Positions 39,412-49,462 of a stretch of 64,000 bases of DNA are shown here, piece by piece (position 1 is the stretch's first letter; the number at the start of each line of letters is the position of its first letter). The stretch lies in contig NZ_JAGQCD010000005.1 of NCBI RefSeq assembly GCF_024345975.1, positions 1-64,000 of the forward strand. The letters are read 5' to 3'. Below the pieces are notes generated by a model. That model was not told the origin of the DNA. It did not search any database and saw nothing but the letters and a program-made list of their open reading frames with translations. The position numbers were made by a program, and so were the translations under genes. Source of the DNA: Cyanobium sp. Cruz-8D1. Lineage in GTDB: Bacteria > Cyanobacteriota > Cyanobacteriia > PCC-6307 > Cyanobiaceae.

Positions 39412-39448
39412 GCTTTCGGAGCGCCCCAGGACTCCGGGCGCTCCAGCC

Positions 39449-40396
39449 TCAGCTGGCCAGGCCCCGGCCGGCGGCCCGCTTGAGGCGGCCGGCGACACGG
39501 CGGGCCCTGTCGACCGTGGCGTTCTCCAGGGGGATCGGAGCTTCGGGGGGGCGGCTGGCAATCGCCGTCTCCTGGCTCTGGAGCCGCACCAGTTCGCGCC
39601 GACCCCCCAGGACCACCTGGCTGAGTTCCTTGAGGCGCACCTCCAGTTCCCCCAGCACCTGCTCGGCGTAGCGGTTGGAGCCCTCCTGGATCGCTGCAGC
39701 CTCCTGGCGGCTGCGGGCGATCAGGGCATCGCACTGCTGCTGGGTCTGCTGGCGGAACTGCAGGGCGTCGGCGTGGAGGCGCTCGGCTTCGGTCTGGCTT
39801 TCACGCTGCAGGCGCAGCCCCTCCTGGCGGATGCCTTCGAGATCCTGCAGGGCCTGGGCCCGGCCGCGTTCGTGCTGCTCCAGCAGTTGGCGGTTGCGGT
39901 CCGCCGCCTCCTGCTCCAGCTGCTGGCGGCGCTGCTGGGCTTCCTGCTCCAGCTGCTGACGGCGGCCGGCGAACTGCTGCTCGAACTGGGCCATCCGGGC
40001 CTGGTGCTCCTGCTCGGTCTGGGCCACCTGCTGGCGCGCCTGCAGCACCATCTGCTCACATTGCTGACGGGCCAGTTCCCGCTGTTCCGTCACCTGGCGT
40101 TCGGCCTCCTGGCGGATGGCGGCGGCGTTGATCAGCTGCTCCCGCTCGCGGCGGGCCTGGGTGACGATCTCCTCGGCCTGCAGCCTGGCCTTCTCGATGA
40201 AGCCCTCCCGCTGGCGGATGAGGTCGTCGGCCTGGGAGATCTGCCCGGGCAGGGCCTCACGCAGGGCATCCATCATTTCGATGGCGTCCTGCTCGTTGAC
40301 CAGCCGTCCGCCGCTGAACGGGATCCTGCTGCCTTCGAGGACGATGTCCTCCAGCTGGTCCAGCTGGTCGAGAACGGAGAAACGGACTTCAGACAT
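39449..40396 (-). CDS. long coiled-coil protein, DivIVA-like
   Basis: This 315-residue protein is dominated by Gln/Glu/Arg coiled coil from about residue 70 to 250. It starts with a conserved-looking segment (VRFSVLDQLDQLEDIVLEG) and ends in a basic tail (RARRVAGRLKRAAGRG). The shape resembles cyanobacterial DivIVA-like division proteins such as Cdv3, but that is inference from architecture. Met at 40396 was chosen because it lies one base past the coaD stop (40398) and starts the protein-like sequence. It is downstream of coaD in the same direction. Confidence 0.72.
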   Translation of the reverse strand: MSEVRFSVLDQLDQLEDIVLEGSRIPFSGGRLVNEQDAIEMMDALREALPGQISQADDLIRQREGFIEKARLQAEEIVTQARREREQLINAAAIRQEAERQVTEQRELARQQCEQMVLQARQQVAQTEQEHQARMAQFEQQFAGRRQQLEQEAQQRRQQLEQEAADRNRQLLEQHERGRAQALQDLEGIRQEGLRLQRESQTEAERLHADALQFRQQTQQQCDALIARSRQEAAAIQEGSNRYAEQVLGELEVRLKELSQVVLGGRRELVRLQSQETAIASRPPEAPIPLENATVDRARRVAGRLKRAAGRGLAS

Positions 40397-40397
40397 A

Positions 40398-40892
40398 TCA
40401 GGATTCTGACGCTGCCAGTCGATTAAAGAGCCTCTCCAGGTCGATCGCCACTCCCGGCGGGACCATGTGGGCGACATCCCCACCGAAGCGGGCCACCTCC
40501 TTCACCACCGAGCTGCTCAGAAAGCTGTGGTGCGCTGAGGTGGCCATGAACAGGGTCTCGACGCGGGGGGCCAGGGTCCGGTTGGTGTGTGCGATCTGCA
40601 ACTCAAATTCGAAGTCGCTCATGGCCCGCAGCCCCCGCAGGATCACCTGGGCGCCACAGGTGTGGGCGTAGGTCACGGTGAGACCGTCGAAATGACCCAC
40701 CTCGACGCCGGCCAGCCCTTCGGTGGCCGTGCGGATCTGCTGCAGCCGTTGCTCGAGCGGAAAACTGGGCTGCTTGGAGGGGTTCATCAGCACCGCCACC
40801 ACGACGCCATCGAAGAGGTGCGCCGCCCGCTCGATCAGGTCGAGGTGGCCGAGGGTGAGGGGGTCGAAACTGCCGGGATAGAGGGCTCGCAT
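40398..40892 (-). CDS. coaD: phosphopantetheine adenylyltransferase
   Basis: This 164-residue protein is the penultimate enzyme of coenzyme A synthesis, joining ATP and 4'-phosphopantetheine. It shows [21 protein letters not shown] (the T/H-x-G-H nucleotidyltransferase site), [23 protein letters not shown] and the end motif [19 protein letters not shown]-type sequence (ISSTxxR analogue). Length matches the family. The next gene on the strand begins one base downstream. Confidence 0.97.
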   Translation of the reverse strand: MRALYPGSFDPLTLGHLDLIERAAHLFDGVVVAVLMNPSKQPSFPLEQRLQQIRTATEGLAGVEVGHFDGLTVTYAHTCGAQVILRGLRAMSDFEFELQIAHTNRTLAPRVETLFMATSAHHSFLSSSVVKEVARFGGDVAHMVPPGVAIDLERLFNRLAASES

Positions 40893-40959
40893 GCGCCCAG
40901 CCTATGGAGACGGACCCGGTCGGGTTCCTAGAGTCGCTGGATCCCTGCCGCCCACCCCC

Positions 40960-41451
40960 ATGACCGACGTTGTTCTGGACGCGGCCGCCAAGAAGACGCT
41001 GCTGCGCAAGATTCCCCACGGCGTGTTCATCTGCGGCGTGGCCGAAGGCGCGGAGGTGAACGGCTTCACCGCCAGCTGGGTCACCCAGGGCTCCTTTGAG
41101 CCACCCCTGGTGGTGATGGCGGTGCGGGCCGACTCGACCAGCAACGGCATGATCGAGCGCAGCGGGCGTTTCTGCCTCAACGTGCTGGCCGCCGATCAGA
41201 AGGACCTGGCGGCCGTGTTCTTCAAGCCCCAGAAGGGGATGGGCGGACGTTTTGACGCGGCCCCGTTCAGTCTGGGGCCCCTGGGTCTGCCCGTTCTGGA
41301 CGATGCCCTTGGCGCCGTGGAGTGCACCGTGGTGGGCCAGGTGGCCCATGGCGACCACACCGTGTTCGTGGGGGAAGTGAAATCGGCGACCCTGCACCGC
41401 GATGCCCCCGCCCTGGAACTGTCCGCCACGGGCTGGCAGTACGGCGGTTGA
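40960..41451 (+). CDS. flavin reductase-like FMN-binding protein
   Basis: This 163-residue protein resembles the flavin_Reduct group of FMN-binding split-barrel proteins: IPHGVFICGVAEGAEVNGFTASWVTQGSFEPPLVVMAV, then GRFCLNVLAADQKDLAAVFF, then LDDALGAVECTVVGQV and GDHTVFVGEV. It could reduce flavin with NAD(P)H or be part of a larger oxidoreductase; cyanobacterial flavodiiron proteins carry such a domain at their C-terminus, but here it is free-standing. It is transcribed away from coaD and lies nine bases before uvrC. Confidence 0.85.
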   Translation: MTDVVLDAAAKKTLLRKIPHGVFICGVAEGAEVNGFTASWVTQGSFEPPLVVMAVRADSTSNGMIERSGRFCLNVLAADQKDLAAVFFKPQKGMGGRFDAAPFSLGPLGLPVLDDALGAVECTVVGQVAHGDHTVFVGEVKSATLHRDAPALELSATGWQYGG

Positions 41452-41460
41452 GGCGCCGCC

Positions 41461-43461
41461 ATGGCTGAGCCGGGCGGCACTCCGGTTGGGGACGTCGTCG
41501 GACCGCTGCTGCTGCAGCGTGAGCGGCTGTCGGCCCGGTTGCGGGAGCTGCCGGCGGAGCCGGGCTGCTATCTGATGCGGGATGCGAGCGACCGCATCCT
41601 CTACATCGGCAAGTCGAAGAGTCTGCGGGCGCGGGTGCGCAGCTATTTCCGCAACTCCCACGACATCAGCCCCCGCATCGCCCTGATGGTGCGGCAGGTC
41701 TGTGAGATCGAGTTCATCGTCACCGACAGCGAGGCGGAGGCGCTGGCGCTGGAGTCGAACCTGATCAAGAACCACCAGCCCCATTTCAATGTCCTGCTGA
41801 AGGACGACAAGAAGTACCCCTACCTCTGCATCACCTGGAGCGAGGCCTACCCGCGCCTCTTCATCACGCGCCGCCGCCGTCTAAGCAGCCCCCTGGATCG
41901 CTTCTACGGGCCCTATGTGGATGTGGGGCTGCTGCGCCGCACCCTGGCGGTGGTCAAGCGGGTCTTTCCCCTGCGCCAGCGTCCCCAGCCCCTCTACCGC
42001 GACCGCACCTGCCTCAACTTCGACATCGGCCGCTGTCCGGGGGTCTGCCAGGAAAAGATCGGCTCCGACGACTACCACCACATCCTGCGCAAGGTGGCGA
42101 TGGTGTTCCAGGGCCGCAATGACGAACTGCTGGATCTGCTGCGGCAGCAGATGGACCGCTATGCCGAGCGGCTCGATTTCGAGTCCGCCGCCCGGGTGCG
42201 GGATCAGCTGCAGGGTCTCGACCTGCTCACCGCCGACCAGAAGATGAGCCTGGGGGACAGCTCCGTCAGCCGCGATGTGATCGCCCTGGCGGCGGACGAT
42301 CGGGTGGCGGCGGTGCAGATCTTCCAGATGCGTGCCGGCAAGCTGGTGGGCCGGTTGGGCTACACTGCCGATGCGGCCATCGCCACACCGGCCGAGGTGC
42401 TGCAGCGGGTGGTCGAGGAGCACTACAGCCAGGTGGAGCCCGTGGAGATTCCTCCGGAACTGGTGTTGCAGCACGCGCTGCCGGCCCAGGAGTTGATCGG
42501 CGAGTGGCTGGCGGAGCGGCGGGGCCGCAAGGTGCGACTGGCCGTGCCGCAACGGCGCCAGAAGGCCGACCTGATTGAACTGGTGGAGCGCAACGCCGGC
42601 TTCGAACTGGCCCGGGCCCAAAGGGGGGCGGAGCAGCAGCAACTGGCCACCGAAGACCTGGCCCAGCTGCTGGAGCTGCCGGTGCCGCCCCGGCGGATCG
42701 AGGGCTACGACATCAGCCACATCCAGGGCAGCGACGCCGTGGCCTCCCAGGTGGTCTTCATCGACGGCCTGCCGGCCAAGCAGCACTACCGCAAATACCG
42801 GATCCGCAGCAGCAGCATCCGCGCCGGCCATTCCGACGACTTCATGGCCATGGCCGAGATCATGCGGCGGCGTTTCCGCCGCTGGTCCCAGGCCAAGGCG
42901 GAAGGGGCCGACCTGGCCGCCCTGCGCCGGGACGGTGCTTCGGCCCTGCACACCGATGGCCTCAGCGACTGGCCGGATGTGGTGATGATCGATGGCGGCA
43001 AGGGCCAGTTGTCGGCAGTGATGGAGGCGCTGCGAGAGCTGGATCTGCACGAGGACCTGACGGTGTGTTCCCTGGCCAAGCAACGGGAGGAGGTGTTCCT
43101 GCCCGGCGCCAGCCAGCCCCTCGACACCGAGGCCGACCAGCTGGGGGTGGTGCTGTTGCGGCGGCTGCGGGACGAGGCCCACCGCTTCGCCGTGAGCTAC
43201 CACCGCCAGCAGCGGGGCGAACGGATGAAGCGCTCCCGTCTCAGCGACATCGCTGGGCTGGGTCCGAAGCGGGTCAAGGATCTGCTGGCCCACTTCCGCT
43301 CCATCGACGCCATCCAGCTGGCCACTCCCGAGCAGATCGCCGCCGTCTCCGGGATCGGACCGGCCATGGCGCGGCAGGTGTGGGAGCACTTCCATCCCCC
43401 CATGGATGGACCCGAAGGGCCCGGCGAAGGGGAGGACGCCCCGATGGAGCTGGCGGGATGA
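41461..43461 (+). CDS. uvrC: excinuclease ABC subunit C
   Basis: This 666-residue nuclease makes the dual incisions of nucleotide excision repair. It has an N-terminal GIY-YIG domain ([26 protein letters not shown]), a Cys segment ([19 protein letters not shown]), a UVR helical hairpin ([15 protein letters not shown]), the RNase H-like 3' domain ([26 protein letters not shown]) and C-terminal tandem HhH motifs ([26 protein letters not shown]). Length is usual. The stop codon overlaps the next start by four bases. Confidence 0.97.
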   Translation: MAEPGGTPVGDVVGPLLLQRERLSARLRELPAEPGCYLMRDASDRILYIGKSKSLRARVRSYFRNSHDISPRIALMVRQVCEIEFIVTDSEAEALALESNLIKNHQPHFNVLLKDDKKYPYLCITWSEAYPRLFITRRRRLSSPLDRFYGPYVDVGLLRRTLAVVKRVFPLRQRPQPLYRDRTCLNFDIGRCPGVCQEKIGSDDYHHILRKVAMVFQGRNDELLDLLRQQMDRYAERLDFESAARVRDQLQGLDLLTADQKMSLGDSSVSRDVIALAADDRVAAVQIFQMRAGKLVGRLGYTADAAIATPAEVLQRVVEEHYSQVEPVEIPPELVLQHALPAQELIGEWLAERRGRKVRLAVPQRRQKADLIELVERNAGFELARAQRGAEQQQLATEDLAQLLELPVPPRRIEGYDISHIQGSDAVASQVVFIDGLPAKQHYRKYRIRSSSIRAGHSDDFMAMAEIMRRRFRRWSQAKAEGADLAALRRDGASALHTDGLSDWPDVVMIDGGKGQLSAVMEALRELDLHEDLTVCSLAKQREEVFLPGASQPLDTEADQLGVVLLRRLRDEAHRFAVSYHRQQRGERMKRSRLSDIAGLGPKRVKDLLAHFRSIDAIQLATPEQIAAVSGIGPAMARQVWEHFHPPMDGPEGPGEGEDAPMELAG

Positions 43462-43817
43462 CGTCAGGCTCAAGGTTGCAGGCCGCGCGTCGGTGTTCGG
43501 TTGGGCTTTGGGCCGGATGGCTGCTGGCCCTGCTGCTGCTCCTGTGGTTTCCCCGGGGGGCCTGGGCGGCACCGGGCCTCTGCGTCGGCCCGGTCTGCGG
43601 CGACGAATTCAGCCGCAGTGCTCAGCGCCACTGGCAGCTGAAGCTGCGGGTCAGCGACCAGGAGAACCACCGGGAGCGGATCGTGGTGGATTGCCGCGAC
43701 GGCGTCATCAGCCCAAGGGTCGGTCCTGTGGACCGGGCCTACGCCGCCGCCGTGGCCCGCCGCTACTGCCGACTAACTTGGCAATCCGAAGCGAGTCCCG
43801 GTTCCCCCAGGTCCTGA
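43458..43817 (+). CDS. small secreted hypothetical protein
   Basis: This 119-residue protein begins in an ATGA overlap with uvrC. It carries a strong signal peptide ([20 protein letters not shown], cleavage after AWA likely). The mature part of about 80 residues has four Cys ([27 protein letters not shown]), which could form two disulfides. It is not recognised as a known family. It ends one base before hemJ, so it is embedded in a uvrC-hemJ operon. Confidence 0.75.
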   Translation: MTSGSRLQAARRCSVGLWAGWLLALLLLLWFPRGAWAAPGLCVGPVCGDEFSRSAQRHWQLKLRVSDQENHRERIVVDCRDGVISPRVGPVDRAYAAAVARRYCRLTWQSEASPGSPRS

Positions 43818-43818
43818 C

Positions 43819-44436
43819 ATGACGCTGCCGCTGCCGCTGGCCGTGAGCTGGCCCCCCGAGGCCTACCTCTGGTTCAAGACACTCCACATCGTCGGGGTGG
43901 TGGTGTGGTTCGCCGGGCTGTTCTACCTGGTGCGGCTGTTCATCTACCACCGGGAGGCGGCCGAGCTGGATCCCCCCCTGCGTCAGGCTTTCGAGGACCA
44001 GTACGCCCTGATGGAGCGGCGCCTGGCCAACATCATCACCACCCCTGGCATGGTGGTGGCGGTGGCCATGGCCGTGGGTCTGCTGCTGGTGGAGCCGGCC
44101 TGGCTGAAACAGGCCTGGATGCACGCCAAGCTGGCCTTCGTGGCGGCCCTGCTCGTCTACCACTGGTTCTGTTACCGGCTGATGGGCCAGCTGCAGCGGG
44201 GTCAGTGCCGCTGGAGTGGCCGCCAGCTGCGGGCCCTCAATGAACTGCCTACCTTGCTGCTGGTGCTGGTGGTGATGCTGGTGGTGTTCAAGAACCAGTT
44301 CCCCCTAGGGGCCGCCACATGGTTCCTGGTGGCCCTGGTGGTGGCCATGGCCGCCTCGATCCAGTTCTATGCCCGCTGGCGGCGCTTGCGCAGCGAACGG
44401 CTGGCCCAGCAGGAGAGTGGTGGTGCTGCGGCCTGA
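43819..44436 (+). CDS. hemJ: protoporphyrinogen IX oxidase, HemJ type
   Basis: This 205-residue protein with about five transmembrane segments fits HemJ, the cyanobacterial enzyme that oxidises protoporphyrinogen IX for heme and chlorophyll. It shows WFKTLHIVGVVVWFAGLFYLVRLFIYH (with the conserved His near residue 23), ERRLANIITTPGMVVAV, HAKLAFVAALLVYHW and ALNELPTLLLVLVVMLVV. Family members were previously annotated as CopD- or UPF0093-like. It is co-transcribed with the PHP gene, which starts inside its last codons. Confidence 0.9.
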   Translation: MTLPLPLAVSWPPEAYLWFKTLHIVGVVVWFAGLFYLVRLFIYHREAAELDPPLRQAFEDQYALMERRLANIITTPGMVVAVAMAVGLLLVEPAWLKQAWMHAKLAFVAALLVYHWFCYRLMGQLQRGQCRWSGRQLRALNELPTLLLVLVVMLVVFKNQFPLGAATWFLVALVVAMAASIQFYARWRRLRSERLAQQESGGAAA

Positions 44437-45088
44437 AGCTCTCGCCCATCCCCTGACGCCGGTGCTGCGGCAGGTGCAGGCCGACAGCTGCCCGGATCGG
44501 CTCAACTTCCATTGCCACACCATCTGCAGCGACGGCAGCCTCCACCCGGAAGACCTTGCGGCTGAGGCCGTGGCCATTGGCCTGGAGCACCTGGCGGTGA
44601 CCGATCACCACGCCCTGGCTGCCCATGGGGCCATTGCCGCGTCCCTTGCTGACCACCGCCAGCGGGGAGCGGCGACGCCCACCCTCTGGCGCGGGGTGGA
44701 AATCAGCTGCCTGCTTGAGGGGTGCCTGGTGCACGTGCTGGGGCTGGGTTTCGCCGAGGAGCACCCCTCCCTCGATCCCTACCTGCAGGGCACCTCCGTG
44801 GTGGGGCCGGGCCTGCTGGCCGAAGCGGTGCTGGCGGCGATCCGGGCCGCCGGGGGCCTGGCCCTGCTGGCCCATCCCGCCCGCTACCGCCTGCCCCACC
44901 AGCGCCTGATTGCGGCGGCGGATGCTCTGGGCTTCGACGGGGCCGAAGTCTGGTATGACTACGCCATGCAGCCCCGCTGGCAACCCACCGAACTGGTCTG
45001 CGAGGCGATCGCGACGGACCTGGAGCGGCGGGGCCTTCTGATGAGTTGTGGTACAGATACCCATGGGCTGGTGCTCCGTGGCCGCTAG
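44420..45088 (+). CDS. PHP-domain metal-dependent phosphoesterase
   Basis: This protein of about 222 residues has all PHP metal-binding motifs: FHCHTICSDGSL, VTDHHALAAH, GVEISCL, LAHPARYRL and SCGTDTHG. It is expected to hydrolyse a nucleotide or phosphoester substrate (nucleoside 3',5'-bisphosphate-type enzymes belong to this group), but the substrate is not evident. The start is ambiguous because three GTG codons follow each other (44417, 44420, 44423). An AGGAG sits at 44411-44415, which suits the second or third. It overlaps the 3' end of hemJ. Confidence 0.88.
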   Translation: MVLRPEALAHPLTPVLRQVQADSCPDRLNFHCHTICSDGSLHPEDLAAEAVAIGLEHLAVTDHHALAAHGAIAASLADHRQRGAATPTLWRGVEISCLLEGCLVHVLGLGFAEEHPSLDPYLQGTSVVGPGLLAEAVLAAIRAAGGLALLAHPARYRLPHQRLIAAADALGFDGAEVWYDYAMQPRWQPTELVCEAIATDLERRGLLMSCGTDTHGLVLRGR

Positions 45089-45117
45089 GGTTTGCTGACA
45101 CGTTTCTGCATGCGTCG

Positions 45118-45654
45118 ATGGGCCTGTTCGATCGTCTGTTCGGTTCCCGTGCCGCCTCGGTGACCAAGCCTGAGGCTGCGGCCAAGGCCAAACCCAAGGC
45201 CGAATCCTTTTTCCTTGATCCCGAGGCTTCCACCAGCCTGGGCGATGTCCAGTTCATGAAGCGGTCGAACACCATCCGCCGCACCTTCCCTGGCAATGCC
45301 GACAGCCCCGGGGACAAGGAGATGGTGGCGGAGGTGGCCTCGATGCAGGCCCGGGTCGAGAAGATGACCCCTGGTCTGGCTGGGATCCAGCCCACGGAAA
45401 AAGGTTCCGTGAACCTCACCGGTGGCATCCCCAAGCCCGTCAAGAAGACCTTCGCCCAGACGATGAGCGTCGCCGAGCTGGGTCAGCGCATGAAGGGGTC
45501 CGCCGTGACTCCCACCAACGTGCCCGGCGCAGCGGCGGCAGCCAAGCAACAGAAGGAAATTGAGGCCCAGAGCCAGCCGAAGATCAGCCAGCAGCCCGCC
45601 AAACCCGGTAACACCGACCCCTTCCGCTCGATGGCGCGGGATCTCGACCTCTGA
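45118..45654 (+). CDS. conserved cyanobacterial-type hypothetical protein
   Basis: This 178-residue protein with no signal peptide or membrane segment begins MGLFDRLFGSRAAS and is rich in Ala, Lys, Pro and Gln. A conserved-looking core (FMKRSNTIRRTFPGN; MSVAELGQRMKGSAVTP) is flanked by low-complexity sequence. The end (DPFRSMARDLDL) is acidic. The function is unknown and no known domain was recognised. It lies 29 bases after the PHP gene and converges with cobN. Confidence 0.7.
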   Translation: MGLFDRLFGSRAASVTKPEAAAKAKPKAESFFLDPEASTSLGDVQFMKRSNTIRRTFPGNADSPGDKEMVAEVASMQARVEKMTPGLAGIQPTEKGSVNLTGGIPKPVKKTFAQTMSVAELGQRMKGSAVTPTNVPGAAAAAKQQKEIEAQSQPKISQQPAKPGNTDPFRSMARDLDL

Positions 45655-45656
45655 TC

Positions 45657-45674
45657 CCCTCAAAGGAGTGAGGG
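45657..45674. terminator. hairpin between convergent genes (possible bidirectional terminator)
   Basis: CCCTCA-aaggag-TGAGGG forms a six-base-pair stem with a six-base loop, exactly between the ends of the hypothetical gene and cobN. No U-tract follows, so termination is only suggested by position. Confidence 0.35.
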
Positions 45675-45680
45675 CCTGGT

Positions 45681-48600
45681 TCAGCGCTGCTCCACCAAGC
45701 CCTCGCTCTCCAGCACCAGGGCCCGCAGCCGCTCCAGCCGCTGCGGGTCGGCCCCTTCCCACAGGCCCCGATGGTGGGCTTCGAGGAGCCGTTCGGCCAT
45801 GTCCCGCAGGGCCCAGGGGTTGGAGCGGCCCAGAAACTCCCGCACGGCCCCGTCTTCGAGCCAGGCGGCGCTGATGGCGCCGTAGCCCCAGTCCGGCACC
45901 CGCCCGGTGCTGGCGTCGTAGGCAAACAGATAATCCAGGCTGGCGGCCATTTCGAAGCCGCCCTTGTAGCCATGGCCCTGCATGGCCTCAATCCAGCGGG
46001 GATTGAGCAGGCGGGAGCGCAGCACCTTGTCAAATTCGCGCTCGACGCGGTGCAGCCGGGGACGCTCGCTGCGGGAATGGTCGCCGAACCAGAGGGCCGG
46101 GGCCTGGCCCTGGAGCCGCTCGGCGGCGGCGCTGAGGCCGCCCTGAAACTGGTAGTAGTCATCGGAATCCAGCAGATCGTGCTCCCTGTTGTCCTGGTTG
46201 TGCAGCACCACCTGCACCTGGGCTAGACGCCGTTCGAGTCCGCTCCGGTCTGCGGTGGCGGCGATGGCCCCGCCGCTGGCTCCATCGCTGGGATCGCCGT
46301 CGTAACGCCAGGCGCTCCAGTTGAGGAACGCCTCGCCCAGATCGCCGCGCTCCTCCCAGTGGCCGCTGTCGATCAGGCCCTGCAGCCCGGCCCCATAGGC
46401 CCCGGGCGCCGATCCGTAGATACGCCCCCCATGGCCCTCCTGCCGGACTGAAGCGGCCAGGGGGTTGTCTTCGGGGTCTTCGGCCAGGGACGCCACCAGG
46501 CGGGTGGCACGGTTGAACCAGCCCACCAGCTGGGGGAAGGCATCGCGGAACAGGCCGGAAATGCGCAGGGTCACATCCACCCGGGGCCGCCCGAGCAGAC
46601 GCAGGGGAATCACCTCCACATCCACCAGCCGTCGCGTCGGGCCATCCCAGACGGGCCGCACGCCCATCAAGGCCAGGGCCTGGCCGATGTCCTCGCCGCC
46701 GTTGCGCATGGTGGCGGTTCCCCACACCGAGAGGGCCAGGGTGCGCAGGTCGTCGCCCTGCTCCTGCAGGTGGAGCTGCAACAGCAACGCGGCGCTGCGC
46801 CGTCCCAGGTCCCAGGCGGCCTCCGTCGGCAGGCCGCGCAGATCGACGCTGTAGAAGTTGCGGCCGGTGGGCAGCAGGTCGGGCCGCCCGCGGGTGGGGG
46901 CCCCCGAGGGACCAGCGGCGATGCGGCCGCCGGCCAGCCCCGTGAGCAGGGCCTGGCGCTCCGCCTCGCCACAGGCCAGCAGGGGCGGCAGCAGGGCCTG
47001 GCGCAGGTGCTGCAGGGCCCGTTCGGTGGCGGGCCCCGGTGTCTCCTCCGGCGCCCCGGCGGCTGCGGCCAGCTGCTCCTCCACCAGGACAAGGGCACGG
47101 GCCTCCAGCACCGCGACCCCGTCGCCGGCATGGCGCAGCAGGCTGCCTGGCTGGGCATGGCCAGCCAGCCGGGCGCGGTCGGCGGCGGTGAGGGGGGCCT
47201 CCTCCGGGTCGGCCCAGGGGTCGAGATCCAGGCCCAGGTCGAGGGCCAGGGCCTGGGTGAGGCCCGGCTGTCCCGCCTGGGGCGCCCGGGCCAGGCACAG
47301 CAGCAGTTCGGCCAGCTTCGCCGGCGCCGGCAGGGTGCCGAACGTGTGCAGGCCGAGGCGGATCTGGGCCTCCTTGAGTTCACACAGGTAGCCGTCGGCC
47401 GCCTCCAGGCGCGCTTCCAGGTCCGCCTGGGCCATGGCGGGAAGTTGCAGTTGCTCCAGCAGGGAGCCCAGGCGCTCCCGCAGCAGGGGGGCCCGGGCGC
47501 TGCCCAGCTGCCGCGCCTCCCAGTACTCATCGAGCAGGGCCTCGAGGCCCTGCAGGTCACCGTGCAGGCCGGCCCGGCCCAGGGGCGGGGTCAGGTGGTC
47601 GAGGATCACCGCCTGGGCACGGCGTTTGGCCTGGCTGCCCTCGCCCGGGTCGTTGACGATGAAGGGGTAGAGGTGCGGCAGGGGCCCCAGGGCCCATTCG
47701 GGGAAGCAGTCCTGCGACAGCCCCAGCCCCTTCCCGGGCAGCCATTCGAGGTTGCCGTGCTTGCCCACGTGCACCACCACCTGGGCGCCGAAGCTCTGGC
47801 GCAGCCACAGGTACTGGGCCAGGTAGGCGTGGGTGGGGGGCAGATCGGGGCTGTGGTAGCTGAGGCTCGGATCGCGGTCGTAGCCGCGTTCGGGCTGGAT
47901 CAGCAGCAGCACCCGGCCGAAACGCAGCCCCCGCACCGGAAAGGCCGGGCCCCCACCCACGCGTTCCAGGCCCGCATCGGTTTCGGGCGGCCCCCAGACC
48001 GCCTCCAGCCGCTGGCGGCCCTCCAGCGGCAGGGTGGCGTACCAAGCCGCGTAAGCGGCCAGGGGCAGGTGGGCCAGGGGAGGGCGATGGCCGCTCTCCG
48101 GGTCGTTGCTGCGGCCCTCCAGGAGCCGGTGGATCAGGCTATCGCCATCGGCGGGCTGCTCAGCAGCCGCCCCCAGGTCGTAGCCGGCCTCCGCCAGCCA
48201 GCCCAGCATCAGGGCGGCGCTCGCCGGGGTGTCCAGACCGACGCCATTGGCCAGGCGGCTGTTGCGGTTGGGGTAGTTGGCCAGCACCAGGGCCAGCCGC
48301 CGCTCGGGGGCCGGCGTCAGCCGCAGGTGGGTCCAGGCGCCGGTGAGCTGGGCGATCCAGTCGAGTCTCTCCCGGTCCGGTTCGTAGCGGTGCAGGGCCG
48401 TGGCCAGGCTGTCGCTGGTGCAGCTCCGCTCCTTGAAGGCCCCCACCCGGGTGGTGAGGCGCCCATCCAGTTCCGGCAGGGCCACCTGCAGGCTCAGGTC
48501 GAGGGGTCCCAGGCCGATGCTGCTCTGGCGCCAGGCCCCGCGGCTGCGGCCGCTGCACAGCACCTGCAACACCGGCACCCCCAACTGGTCCCACAGGGGA

Positions 48601-49409
48601 GCCCCCAGACCCGCCTCCTCAAACGACACCGACGCGAAGCCCGTGCCGCAGAGGACCGCCTCCACCTGTTCCCGCCCCAGCAGATCCGCCACCCCCCGCT
48701 GCACGGCCCCGTCCCGCAGGCTGCTGACCCAAAGGCCCCGCGGTGCCAGCCCCTGGCCGCGCAGGGCCGCCAGCAGCGCCTCCATCAGGGCCAGATCCCC
48801 CGCCTGCCACAGGGCGCGGTAAAGAATCACCCCCACCCGGGCGCCAGGCTCGTCGCGCCAGTCGTGGGGCAGGGGATCGGCGGCGGGGCTGGGGCAGGGT
48901 GGCGCGGGGCGTTCGCCGGCCAGCAGGGCCGCCAGGGTCTGGAGCAACAGGCGCAGATTGGCGGCTCCCCCCTCCCGCAGGCAGGCCGCACAGGCCATGG
49001 CCAGGGGGCCATCGAGGCTGCCGAGGCAGGCCAGGGCCTGCTCCTCCTCGGCGGTGCCGGCCAGCACCAGCAACTGGCGGCCCTCACCAGTGGCGACCCA
49101 GTGACGCAGGCACTCCAGCCCGTAGCTCCAATGGCCGCGTCCCCCCAGCAGGCGCACCACCACCAGCCGGCTGGTCGCCAGGGTGGTGGCCACGTAGTGG
49201 TCGATCACCGCCGGGTGCATCAGCGCCGAAAGGTTGAGAGCCCTCAGTTCGGCCGGCAGCAGCGCCGGCTCGGCCTCCAGCAGCTGGGAGACCGCCAGCA
49301 GATCCGTGTCGGCGCTGCTGAGCAGCACCACCGGCGCCGGTGGCTGTTCCACGAAGAGGGTCCCGCCGTCCTCCGTCCTGTCACCGGGTATGGACGCGAG
49401 TCGATGCAT
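45681..49409 (-). CDS. cobN: cobaltochelatase subunit CobN
   Basis: This 1242-residue protein is the large chelatase subunit that inserts cobalt during cobalamin (or pseudocobalamin) synthesis. It shares its fold with the magnesium-chelatase H subunit. It shows VVHVGKHGNLEWLPGKGLGL, CFPEWALGPLPHLYPFIVNDPGEGSQAKRR, GRNFYSVDLRGLPTEAAW and VWGTATMRNGGEDIGQALALMGVRPVW, all typical of CobN. The ATG at 49409 (MHRLASIPGD) is preferred over Met codons 45 bases upstream. The start is 53 bases from that of divergent ilvE, leaving no room for a cobalamin riboswitch. Confidence 0.92.
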   Translation of the reverse strand: MHRLASIPGDRTEDGGTLFVEQPPAPVVLLSSADTDLLAVSQLLEAEPALLPAELRALNLSALMHPAVIDHYVATTLATSRLVVVRLLGGRGHWSYGLECLRHWVATGEGRQLLVLAGTAEEEQALACLGSLDGPLAMACAACLREGGAANLRLLLQTLAALLAGERPAPPCPSPAADPLPHDWRDEPGARVGVILYRALWQAGDLALMEALLAALRGQGLAPRGLWVSSLRDGAVQRGVADLLGREQVEAVLCGTGFASVSFEEAGLGAPLWDQLGVPVLQVLCSGRSRGAWRQSSIGLGPLDLSLQVALPELDGRLTTRVGAFKERSCTSDSLATALHRYEPDRERLDWIAQLTGAWTHLRLTPAPERRLALVLANYPNRNSRLANGVGLDTPASAALMLGWLAEAGYDLGAAAEQPADGDSLIHRLLEGRSNDPESGHRPPLAHLPLAAYAAWYATLPLEGRQRLEAVWGPPETDAGLERVGGGPAFPVRGLRFGRVLLLIQPERGYDRDPSLSYHSPDLPPTHAYLAQYLWLRQSFGAQVVVHVGKHGNLEWLPGKGLGLSQDCFPEWALGPLPHLYPFIVNDPGEGSQAKRRAQAVILDHLTPPLGRAGLHGDLQGLEALLDEYWEARQLGSARAPLLRERLGSLLEQLQLPAMAQADLEARLEAADGYLCELKEAQIRLGLHTFGTLPAPAKLAELLLCLARAPQAGQPGLTQALALDLGLDLDPWADPEEAPLTAADRARLAGHAQPGSLLRHAGDGVAVLEARALVLVEEQLAAAAGAPEETPGPATERALQHLRQALLPPLLACGEAERQALLTGLAGGRIAAGPSGAPTRGRPDLLPTGRNFYSVDLRGLPTEAAWDLGRRSAALLLQLHLQEQGDDLRTLALSVWGTATMRNGGEDIGQALALMGVRPVWDGPTRRLVDVEVIPLRLLGRPRVDVTLRISGLFRDAFPQLVGWFNRATRLVASLAEDPEDNPLAASVRQEGHGGRIYGSAPGAYGAGLQGLIDSGHWEERGDLGEAFLNWSAWRYDGDPSDGASGGAIAATADRSGLERRLAQVQVVLHNQDNREHDLLDSDDYYQFQGGLSAAAERLQGQAPALWFGDHSRSERPRLHRVEREFDKVLRSRLLNPRWIEAMQGHGYKGGFEMAASLDYLFAYDASTGRVPDWGYGAISAAWLEDGAVREFLGRSNPWALRDMAERLLEAHHRGLWEGADPQRLERLRALVLESEGLVEQR

Positions 49410-49462
49410 CACCCCATCCTGCCGAACGCGATGAGAAGATCGCAGCATCGCCACCGCCTTTC

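Noticed and set aside
49410-49462. Cobalamin riboswitch between cobN and ilvE
   Set aside because: Only 53 bases separate the start codons, far less than a cobalamin riboswitch needs.
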